Source: Salegentibacter salarius | GTDB lineage: Bacteria > Bacteroidota > Bacteroidia > Flavobacteriales > Flavobacteriaceae | Length of the DNA stretch: 64,000 bases | Assembly: GCF_900168265.1 (NCBI RefSeq) | Contig: NZ_FVZF01000003.1 | Location: 1 to 64,000, forward strand | Direction of reading: 5' to 3' | Shown here: positions 49,869-56,842 of the stretch, piece by piece | How the letters are laid out: each line of letters starts with the position of its first letter | Position numbering within the stretch: the stretch's first letter is position 1 | Made by a program: the position numbers and the translations under genes | The notes under the pieces: generated by a model | What the model was told of the DNA's origin: nothing | Seen by the model: the letters and a program-made list of their open reading frames with translations, nothing else | Database searches by the model: none

Positions 49869-50837
49869 TTATGCTAGTTTAACCTGAGTGATAAATTCCA
49901 GGGCTCGTTCTTCGTGATAATAGGCTTTATTATGCTGAATATAACCTACGTGCCCACCGTGTTTAGGACTTTCTAAATGAAGAAATTCCGAATTTTTTGC
50001 TACTTCCGTCGGGTAAGAATTCGGGGAAAGAAAGGAATCATTTTTGGCATTTAACAGCAGCGTGGGAATAGTGATATTTGGTAAAAAACCTATACAGCTG
50101 CATTTTTTATAATAATCTGAAGCATTTTTAAATCCGTGGGCTTTGCTGGTGTATAGTTCATCTATGGCCAGCAGTGAATTGCACTGTGTGATTTCTTCTT
50201 TGCTAATTTTTTCAGGAAAATGGGTTTGCCTAAGCTGTAATTCCTTTTTCAGATTTTTTAGAAAACGTTTCGAATATAGGAAGTTATGTGTTTTGTTAAG
50301 TTCTTCCAGGGACGCACCAAGATCGCAGGGCGTAGAAATAGCCACTGCCGATTTAATTTCTGAAGGAATACCTTTTTGCTCGCCTAAATATTTAAGTAGT
50401 AAATTCCCCCCAAGACTGAAACCAATCAAATCGATTTCTTTATACTGATTTTCCTGCTGAAGATGTTTAATTACCGCTTGAAGATCTTCGGTTGCACCGC
50501 CGTGGTAACTGCGATAAAGCCGGTTCATTTCCCCGCTGCAACTTCTAAAATTCATAGAAGCCACGTCCCAGCCGTTATTCTGGAATTGCTTTGCCATTCC
50601 CAACATATAAGGACGGTTTGCATTTCCCGCAAGACCATGAAGCAGGATAATGATTTTATCATTTTTAGGAGAATAGAAACCACGCTCTAAATCTAAAAAA
50701 TCTCCATCTCCTAATTCTATGCGATCTGTAGTGTGAAAACTAAAGTCTACTTTTCGCAAAGTGGCAGCATAAATGCTGGATACGTGAGGGTTTTTAAAAA
50801 TCCCGGGAGCTTTATATTCGGTTTTGAGTATAGGCAT
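49869..50837 (-). CDS. Alpha/beta hydrolase (YheT-like)
   Basis: Serine hydrolase with the YheT layout: oxyanion HG in IILLHGLAGNANRPYM, nucleophile in DLIGFSLGGNLLLKYLGE (GFSLGG), Asp in LLNAKNDSFLSP and His in SPKHGGHVGY. 322 residues from the ATG at 50837; a TTG nine bases earlier overlaps the TAACTTTG promoter box and is rejected. Substrates of YheT-type esterases are not settled. Divergent from the thioesterase gene. Confidence 0.88.
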   Translation of the reverse strand: MPILKTEYKAPGIFKNPHVSSIYAATLRKVDFSFHTTDRIELGDGDFLDLERGFYSPKNDKIIILLHGLAGNANRPYMLGMAKQFQNNGWDVASMNFRSCSGEMNRLYRSYHGGATEDLQAVIKHLQQENQYKEIDLIGFSLGGNLLLKYLGEQKGIPSEIKSAVAISTPCDLGASLEELNKTHNFLYSKRFLKNLKKELQLRQTHFPEKISKEEITQCNSLLAIDELYTSKAHGFKNASDYYKKCSCIGFLPNITIPTLLLNAKNDSFLSPNSYPTEVAKNSEFLHLESPKHGGHVGYIQHNKAYYHEERALEFITQVKLA

Positions 50838-50843
50838 AGCGGG

Positions 50844-50851
50844 CAAAGTTA
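50844..50851 (-). promoter_or_regulatory. Promoter box TAACTTTG, leaderless position
   Basis: Exact TAnnTTTG on the minus strand six bases before the hydrolase ATG, with ATTG 21 bases further upstream as a possible -33 element. Confidence 0.6.
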
Positions 50852-50985
50852 AGCAGTATTATGCTAAGTGAACAATCTTGTTGATAATTCTGCGAGATAT
50901 TAAATCTGTTACAAATTGACTTTGAACAAATTTGCTTCCAAAGACCGCGTTAAACCTTCATTTGGTCTCTTAAAATTTTGAAATA

Positions 50986-51001
50986 ATTATGCATGCATAA
51001 T
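50986..51001. promoter_or_regulatory. Perfect 16-base palindrome ATTATGCATGCATAAT
   Basis: Lies 35 bases before the thioesterase ATG in the divergent gap. The size and position suit an operator for a dimeric regulator, but the regulator is unknown and AT-rich palindromes can arise by chance. Confidence 0.35.
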
Positions 51002-51036
51002 ATTTATGCTTAGTTTTATTAAAAAATAAGAAGAAA

Positions 51037-51531
51037 ATGTATACCAAAGAATTTGAAATACGCTGGAGTGATATAGATGCAAACAGACATTTGGCGAATA
51101 CGGCTTATGTGAATTTTATGAGCCATACCAGGATGGCTTTTTTAATGGAAAACGGTTTTGGCCAGGAGGATCTTGCTAAAGAGAATATTGGGCCGGTTGT
51201 TTTTTATGAGCATATCTATTATTTTAAAGAAGTTTTTGCCGGTAAACCTATAAAAGTAACCTTACAATTGAAAGGCCTTGCCGAAGACGGGATGTACTTT
51301 GAATTTTTGCATAATTTTTATGACGAAAATGGTCAAAATTTTGCCAGCTGTGAGATGATGGGTGCGTGGATAGATCTAAAAGAAAGAAAACTCACAAAAC
51401 TTCCAAAAGCCCTGCATGATAATTTGGACAGCTTGAGCCATACCGATGATTTTAAAATTTTGACCAGAGAAGATACCCGAAAGTTTGGAAAAAAACCACA
51501 ACATTTAAATCCGGAAAAAATAGGATTTTAA
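51037..51531 (+). CDS. Acyl-CoA thioesterase (4HBT hotdog fold)
   Basis: Hydrolyses acyl-CoA or acyl-ACP. Hotdog signature FEIRWSDIDANRHLANTAYV (6-25) with the Asp (SDIDANRH) used by the 4-hydroxybenzoyl-CoA thioesterase group, then FMSHTRMAFLMENGFG. 164 residues, cytoplasmic. The stop TAA shares a base with an ATG (TAATG) that opens the next, frameshifted gene. Confidence 0.88.
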   Translation: MYTKEFEIRWSDIDANRHLANTAYVNFMSHTRMAFLMENGFGQEDLAKENIGPVVFYEHIYYFKEVFAGKPIKVTLQLKGLAEDGMYFEFLHNFYDENGQNFASCEMMGAWIDLKERKLTKLPKALHDNLDSLSHTDDFKILTREDTRKFGKKPQHLNPEKIGF

Positions 51532-52233
51532 TGTTTCCTTCTTTAGAAATACTTAAATTTCCATATCAAAAAACATAGTTTTTACATAAAATCAGAAAAA
51601 GAACAAACCCGGGAGATCCTTAGATTTTCCGGGATTGCTTTTTTGGTATTTTTGGCATTTGTACTCATCGCTTTATTCCTTGAATGGTATTATTTGCCAC
51701 TTTTTATAGCTCTAATAATCCTTACGGTCCTGTCACCTTTTATAGATATGCCTCAAGGTAGAAAAAAAGGTAACCTTATCTATTACACTCCCCTTTTCAT
51801 TACTGAAAAAGAGAAAAATGGAAGAATCATTATTCACGGTGGAACTTTGTTTGATTACTATTATATGATTGATAGAAATTGGAAGGGAAAGCAGCGTATA
51901 AGATTTATTCTTAGCCAATATATTTTAGGGCTGGTAAAGCTTAGTGAATCCTTCAGCGAAAAAGAGGCAGAAAAAATCACCCTGGAAGGCACAAGCTATA
52001 TTCTTAACGACAGGACTGCAGAAAAACTGGGTTTCCGTAGAAAAGAAACTAATCTATTACAACAATTCATTCTTACTTATAATTATCTGCAAATACTCCT
52101 TGCCAATTCAATAGCGAAAGGAAAAGTAAGTTTTCCGGCGATAGGTAGGGTTAGCACCTTTACAGCGCCACTTTCAGCAATAAAAGCCAATAAAAATTAC
52201 CTGTGTAAACTAGCGAAAAAACTGGAAGATTAA
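51531..52233 (+). pseudogene. Membrane protein gene with a frameshift in an A6 run
   Basis: The ATG coupled to the thioesterase stop reads MFPSLEILKFPYQKT and stops. Dropping one A from the run at 51568-51573 joins it to an open frame that reads KHSFYIKSEKEQTREILRFS, then two membrane helices (GIAFLVFLAFVLIALFLEW, LPLFIALIILTVLSPFI) and 150 soluble residues with no known domain, ending KLAKKLED at 52233. Joined length is about 233 residues. The second frame alone has no ATG before the membrane helices, only weak TTG or ATT starts. So this is a recent mutation, a sequencing error or a slippage site. Function unknown. Confidence 0.6.
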
Positions 52234-52234
52234 A

Positions 52235-53134
52235 CTATGCCCTAACTTCGGTTTTCTTTTTCGTCACCATATAAACCCCTACGAATACCAAAATTGCTGC
52301 TACTGCTTTTACCATATTAAGCTCATCGGCGCCGGTCAAAATCGCATACGTAATCGCGATTAGTGGTTGGAGATAAATAAATACACTTATGGTGGAGGCC
52401 GAAAGTTGTTTTAAAGCATAAATATTAAGTAAATAGGTGGAAAAGGTGGTTCCTGCTACCACAAAAGCCATTTTCCAAATGGCATCAAATGGTAAACTTG
52501 CCCAGTTTACTTCGGTGAATTCACCAATGGTAATAGGGAAATTTATAAGAACTCCTATAAAAAATAACCATTTCATTAAAGTAAGCGCGTGATATTTTTT
52601 TGTAAGTGGTTTTACCAAAATGAGGTAAAGTCCGTAGCTAAATGCGTTTACTATAAAAAGAATATTACCCAAAGGAATGTTGGGCGCGCTTACGGTACTA
52701 TCGGTGCTAAAAAGCACCAACACCAAAGCACCCGCTAAACCAACAATAATTCCAAGGGTCTTGAGTAAAGTTATGCGCTCCTTTATTAGAATAGAAGCCA
52801 GAATAAGCACCATAACCGGTGAAAGCGTTACAATTACCGAACTATTAATAGGGGTAGAGAGGCTTAGGCCTTTAAAGAAAAACAGCATATTAATTGCCAT
52901 TCCAAAAACGGCACAGCCTAAAATTCTTGGCCAGTCAGAAGTAGCAATCTTTTCTTTGGGTCCCAGCCAGCTAATTCCCCAAAATAGGATAGCTGCACCA
53001 AAAACCCTTAAAAAAATAAATCCAAAAGGTTCAATATAAGTAGGCATTACGCCCTTGGCAATCGTGTGGTTGAGTCCGTAGATCGCACTTGCGCCAATGG
53101 CTGCGAAGATGGCCCAAATACGTTTGTTATCCAT
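52235..53134 (-). CDS. EamA/DMT superfamily transporter
   Basis: Ten membrane helices in two EamA repeats (IWAIFAAIGASAIYGLNHTI and GNILFIVNAFSYGLYLILVK mark the two halves). Exports or imports a small metabolite; substrate unknown. 299 residues from ATG 53134, which is chosen over an earlier in-frame start because the extra residues are charged and lie inside the upstream gene. It overlaps the ArsC-like gene by eight bases, so they are an operon. Confidence 0.9.
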   Translation of the reverse strand: MDNKRIWAIFAAIGASAIYGLNHTIAKGVMPTYIEPFGFIFLRVFGAAILFWGISWLGPKEKIATSDWPRILGCAVFGMAINMLFFFKGLSLSTPINSSVIVTLSPVMVLILASILIKERITLLKTLGIIVGLAGALVLVLFSTDSTVSAPNIPLGNILFIVNAFSYGLYLILVKPLTKKYHALTLMKWLFFIGVLINFPITIGEFTEVNWASLPFDAIWKMAFVVAGTTFSTYLLNIYALKQLSASTISVFIYLQPLIAITYAILTGADELNMVKAVAAILVFVGVYMVTKKKTEVRA

Positions 53135-53480
53135 GCACGGCTGCTTTGGCCGCCGCAACGGTTTTCTTGGAATTACCTATAAAAATTTCATCATTATTGA
53201 GAATCACCGGTCTTTTTAGAAACGTATAATGATCTAGAATGAGCTCTTTATAATCAGCTTCAGAAAGCTCTTTTTTATTCAGTTCCCTTTCGCGATAGAG
53301 ACGTGCCCTTCGGCTAAATAAAGCTTCATAACTTCCTGCAAGCGCTTCCATCTCTTCCAGTTGCTCTTTGGTGATTTCTTCTTCTTTGATATCCTGAGTC
53401 TCAAAAGAAGCTGGCAAATTCAGTTCCTTTAAAATCTTTTGGCAGGTGTTGCAGCTTGAGAGGTGATAAACTTTATTCAT
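53127..53480 (-). CDS. ArsC/Spx family protein (arsenate reductase-like)
   Basis: 117-residue thioredoxin-fold protein. CxxC at SSCNTCQKIL (about 9-15) and FLKRPVILNNDEIFIG with the conserved Arg-Pro of the ArsC/Spx/YffB family. Canonical arsenate reductase has CxxxxxR with one Cys; the CxxC here is nearer to Spx and YffB, so arsenate reduction is not certain. No other ars genes are nearby. Overlaps the EamA gene. Confidence 0.8.
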   Translation of the reverse strand: MNKVYHLSSCNTCQKILKELNLPASFETQDIKEEEITKEQLEEMEALAGSYEALFSRRARLYRERELNKKELSEADYKELILDHYTFLKRPVILNNDEIFIGNSKKTVAAAKAAVHG

Positions 53481-53491
53481 GGTGGTTTAGT

Positions 53492-54283
53492 TTAGTAAAT
53501 AAGCCATTGTGCTACTTTGTTCTTCGGAATAGATAATTTCAATTCTCCTTCTGCATAACTGGCAGCTTCATAGCGATTATAGACCAGAATCACCCGATTT
53601 TTGGTAACGGCTATATTTTCTGGAAGCGCAAATTTATCATTTTCAAAGAAAAATCCTTTAGCATTGATGTTTTCTCCTTCCGGAATTTTATATTTTTTTC
53701 TGAATTCTTTTTCAGCAAAATCTTTAAAAGCCTCGAGGTTAGAAAATAAATCGTCTTTTTCTAGCAATTCGCCAGACTTAATATTAAAATTTGCATACCT
53801 GGTAGCGCCATACCCATGAGCGCCCCCGGTAAAGATATAAAAATCGGTTTCCAGCGTTAAAAGCTCTTTGGTTTGGCTTATTACAGCTTGCGAGATCTCT
53901 ACTTCATAACCCGCTTGAGAATATGGGAAATCATTTTTAAAATTCTGGTAATCATTAATAAATTCCTGAACCGCCGCTTTTATATTCTCGGCATTGGTGT
54001 CTTCTTCAGTATTATTAAATATTTTAGTAAGGATTTTTTCATTGTATCGATTCATAGCCCGCGCAGCTTCACGATCTTCCCTAAACTGTAAATAATTCAC
54101 CCTAATTTTAGGGCATTTTGCATTCTTACACGCTTCAAAATCTTTTGGTAAGAGACCTTCGTCGTAAAAGCTTAAAGCTTCGGTATCACCCTTAACCTGT
54201 TTTACCCGGGTGTCCGTTTTTTCGTCGCGACAGGAGGTGAATAAGAGAAAAATCGCTATAATAGGAACTAATTTTTGAAACAT
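53492..54283 (-). CDS. DUF3298/DUF4163 lipoprotein
   Basis: Lipobox IAIFLLFTSCRDEK anchors it in the envelope. The DUF4163 part (about 55-150, CPKIRVNYLQF...QFINDYQNF) is followed by DUF3298 (about 165-255, FYIFTGGAHGYGATRYANFN to LVYNRYEAASYAEGELKLSI), the arrangement known from anti-sigma-V-like RsiV proteins, though no sigma factor gene is adjacent. 263 residues from ATG 54283, which places the signal peptide at the N-terminus. Divergent from the cystathionine synthase gene. Confidence 0.85.
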   Translation of the reverse strand: MFQKLVPIIAIFLLFTSCRDEKTDTRVKQVKGDTEALSFYDEGLLPKDFEACKNAKCPKIRVNYLQFREDREAARAMNRYNEKILTKIFNNTEEDTNAENIKAAVQEFINDYQNFKNDFPYSQAGYEVEISQAVISQTKELLTLETDFYIFTGGAHGYGATRYANFNIKSGELLEKDDLFSNLEAFKDFAEKEFRKKYKIPEGENINAKGFFFENDKFALPENIAVTKNRVILVYNRYEAASYAEGELKLSIPKNKVAQWLIY

Positions 54284-54322
54284 ATAAAAGGCTGTTAAAT
54301 ACTTGAATAAAGATAAACCTAT

Positions 54323-54354
54323 TTTGCTTAAACACAATGAGCCTGCTACATTTG
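54323..54354 (+). promoter_or_regulatory. Full promoter TTTG-20-TACATTTG of the cystathionine gene
   Basis: The best promoter in the window: TTTG (54323-54326), 20-base spacer, exact TAnnTTTG (54347-54354). The transcript should begin near 54361, which rules out an in-frame ATG at 54303 and supports ATG 54372. Confidence 0.75.
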
Positions 54355-54371
54355 CTATAAACCGAAGACTT

Positions 54372-55514
54372 ATGAAATTTAATACCAAAACAATACATGG
54401 AGGCCAGGAAAATATAGATCCGGCATACGGTTCTGTAATGCCGCCAATCTATCAAACCACTACTTATTCGCAAAGTACACCTGGTGGCCATAAAGGATTT
54501 GAATATTCGCGAAGTGCAAATCCTACAAGAACCGCCCTTGAGAAGTCCTTGGCAAGTATTGAGAATGGTAAATTTGGTATTGCATTTGGCTCTGGTCTTG
54601 CGGCAATAGATGCAGTTTTAAAGCTTTTTAAACCCGGGGATGAAATTATAACCACAAACGATCTTTACGGCGGATCTTATCGGTTATTTACTTCCATTTT
54701 TGAAAAGATGGGAATTAAATTCCACTTTATCGGGATGGGTGAAGCTAGCAATATTGAGAAATACATCAACGAAAATACTAAACTGCTTTGGGTAGAAACG
54801 CCCACTAACCCGATGATGAATATTATTGATATTGAAGCGGTTTCTAAAATCGCGAAAGCAAACAATTTATTGCTGGCGGTTGATAACACCTTTGCTACTC
54901 CCTATTTACAGCAACCTCTAGAACTGGGAGCCGATATTGTAATGCACAGCGCTACAAAATATTTAGGCGGACATAGTGATGTGGTAATGGGTAGCCTGGT
55001 GGTGAAAGATGAAGACTTAGCTGAAAAACTTTACTTTATTCAAAAAGCGAGCGGTGCTATTTGCGGGCCGCAAGACAGCTTTTTGGTTTTACGCGGAATA
55101 AAAACGCTGCATCTTAGAATTCAGCGTCACTGTGAAAATGGAGAAACAGTGGCAAAATTTTTAAAATTACACCCAAGAGTAGGAGAGGTCTACTGGCCCG
55201 GATTTGAAGATCATCCCAATCACGATATCGCGAAAAAGCAAATGAAAGGTTTTGGAGGAATGATCTCTTTTACCACTAAAGAAAACACCCTGGAAAGTGC
55301 TACAAAGATTGTAGAAAACTTAAAAGTGTTCACTTTGGCAGAATCGCTTGGTGGCGTAGAATCTCTGGCCGGACATCCTGCAAGTATGACCCATGCTTCT
55401 ATCCCGAAAGAAGAAAGAGAAAAAACCGGAGTAGTAGATTCCCTTATTAGGTTAAGCGTAGGAATTGAAGATGAAGAAGATCTAATAAACGACTTGAAGC
55501 AAGCTTTAGACTAG
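54372..55514 (+). CDS. Cystathionine gamma-synthase or gamma-lyase
   Basis: PLP enzyme of the Cys/Met metabolism family, acting in transsulfuration. The PLP Lys196 is in MHSATKYLGGHSDVVMG, the phosphate-binding region in EYSRSANPTRTALE and FGSGLAAIDAVL, and ESLGGVESLAGHPASMTHAS is the C-terminal substrate segment. 380 residues. Sequence alone does not separate synthase (MetB) from lyase (MccB); flavobacterial copies are annotated both ways. Confidence 0.93.
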   Translation: MKFNTKTIHGGQENIDPAYGSVMPPIYQTTTYSQSTPGGHKGFEYSRSANPTRTALEKSLASIENGKFGIAFGSGLAAIDAVLKLFKPGDEIITTNDLYGGSYRLFTSIFEKMGIKFHFIGMGEASNIEKYINENTKLLWVETPTNPMMNIIDIEAVSKIAKANNLLLAVDNTFATPYLQQPLELGADIVMHSATKYLGGHSDVVMGSLVVKDEDLAEKLYFIQKASGAICGPQDSFLVLRGIKTLHLRIQRHCENGETVAKFLKLHPRVGEVYWPGFEDHPNHDIAKKQMKGFGGMISFTTKENTLESATKIVENLKVFTLAESLGGVESLAGHPASMTHASIPKEEREKTGVVDSLIRLSVGIEDEEDLINDLKQALD

Positions 55515-55566
55515 TTTGACTTTTCTCAGAGATATTTAATTAGTGGTTTCAATATTGAAGAGGTTT

Positions 55567-55600
55567 GTCATTGCGATCCCGGTTTGAATCGCAATGACGA
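55567..55600. repeat. GTCATTGCGAT / ATCGCAATGAC hairpin
   Basis: 11-bp perfect arms with loop CCCGGTTTGA, followed by GAAATCTT. REP-like repeat filling the 100-base convergent gap; may double as a terminator for either side. Confidence 0.65.
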
Positions 55601-55615
55601 AATCTTAAAAACGTA

Positions 55616-56842
55616 CTAAATCACTTTCTTTAAAACCCAAATCAATCTTTTTACTTCATCAAGAGAGTTGTAGTGCACCAGGCTAACTCTTACCACGCCG
55701 TTCTTTTCTTTTAAACCTGCGTCTTCAATTAATTTTTTAGCGTAAAAATCTCCAAACCGAATCCCGATACGATAATCATCTACTTTTTCAACAATTTTAT
55801 CGCTTTTCATTTTATGGTGTACGAATGAAATTGTGGGTACTCTTTTTTCCCTATCGGCAGTCTCTTTACCAATAATTTTAATGTCTGGATGTTCAGCTAA
55901 ATAATTAATTAGGGGTTTGCTAATTCGCTCTTCGTGGCGCCCTATGTGTTCAAAGATCTTATCCATTTTTTGCTGAAAATCTACCTTTTTCTCCCTGGGA
56001 AATTCGTGCTTGAATAACTGGTCAAAATATTCTGTAATTCCCAGTAAACTATAAGTGAGTTCAAAGTTGAAATTTCCGGGTTGGAACTTATAAGGCACAT
56101 CTTTTTTCGTAAAAAAATAATGGTTTATACCATCCATTTTATACAACTGATTGTACTTTCCGTACATCACCGCTAAATGTGGGCCATAGGTTTTGTACCA
56201 GCTAAACACATAAAAATCTATATCCAGTTTTCTAACATCTACACGTCTATGAGGTGCGTAAGCAACTCCATCTACACAAATAAGCGCGCCAGCCTTATGC
56301 ACGGTTTTTGCAATTTCTTTAATAGGATTTATACTTCCTAAAATGTTAGAAGCGTGGGTTACGGCTACTAACTTAGTGCGCTTGGTCAACAATTTGTTGA
56401 GGTCGCTTATTTCCAATTCAAGGCTTTCAGGATTTGCCTTCCAGACTTTTACTTTTATCCCTTTTTCCTTTAAATCTGTCCAGGGAGAAACATTTGCCTC
56501 GTGATCTGTGTTGGTGACAATTACCTCGTCGCCTTCCTGCCATTGCTTGCTTATGCAAATACTTAAAATTCGTAAGAGCATAGAAGAAGAAGGGCCAATT
56601 ACCACTTCTTTGGGTCTGCCCGCATTTATGTATTTACTTACCTGTTTGGTGGCGTAGGTGAGTTTTTCTCCTGCTTCCCTGGAAACTTTATACGACGCAC
56701 CCAATTGAACATTATGATGTAACAAATACCCACTGATGCGTTCTGCTACTTTCTTTAAAGTTTGTGACCCGCCGGCATTATCCATAAAAGTGAATTCCCT
56801 TTCCAGCGCCGGAAATTGGTTTCTTACAAATTCAATATCCAT
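55616..56842 (-). CDS. Cysteine desulfurase-like PLP enzyme (class V aminotransferase fold)
   Basis: Class V fold-type I PLP protein. Lys217 in DFYVFSWYKTYGPHLAVMYG binds PLP; TDHEANVSPW, HASNILGSINPI and DGVAYAPH are the matching pocket segments. The N-terminus DIEFVRNQFPALEREFTFMD and the 408-residue length fit the CsdA-like family, in which the usual SufS/IscS active-site loop with a catalytic Cys (RxGxHCA) is replaced; here GIRFGDFYAKKLIE shows no Cys. So a sulfur-donating role is doubtful. Coupled to the S9 peptidase gene (TAATG). Confidence 0.85.
   Translation of the reverse strand: MDIEFVRNQFPALEREFTFMDNAGGSQTLKKVAERISGYLLHHNVQLGASYKVSREAGEKLTYATKQVSKYINAGRPKEVVIGPSSSMLLRILSICISKQWQEGDEVIVTNTDHEANVSPWTDLKEKGIKVKVWKANPESLELEISDLNKLLTKRTKLVAVTHASNILGSINPIKEIAKTVHKAGALICVDGVAYAPHRRVDVRKLDIDFYVFSWYKTYGPHLAVMYGKYNQLYKMDGINHYFFTKKDVPYKFQPGNFNFELTYSLLGITEYFDQLFKHEFPREKKVDFQQKMDKIFEHIGRHEERISKPLINYLAEHPDIKIIGKETADREKRVPTISFVHHKMKSDKIVEKVDDYRIGIRFGDFYAKKLIEDAGLKEKNGVVRVSLVHYNSLDEVKRLIWVLKKVI

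Noticed and set aside
53127-53480. Arsenic resistance locus
   Set aside because: A lone ArsC/Spx-like gene with CxxC next to an EamA transporter; no arsB, acr3 or arsR.
54303-54371. Longer start for the cystathionine gene with 23 extra residues
   Set aside because: The extension covers the -33/-7 promoter and would lie upstream of the predicted transcript start; family proteins begin at the MKFNTKTIHGG-like end.
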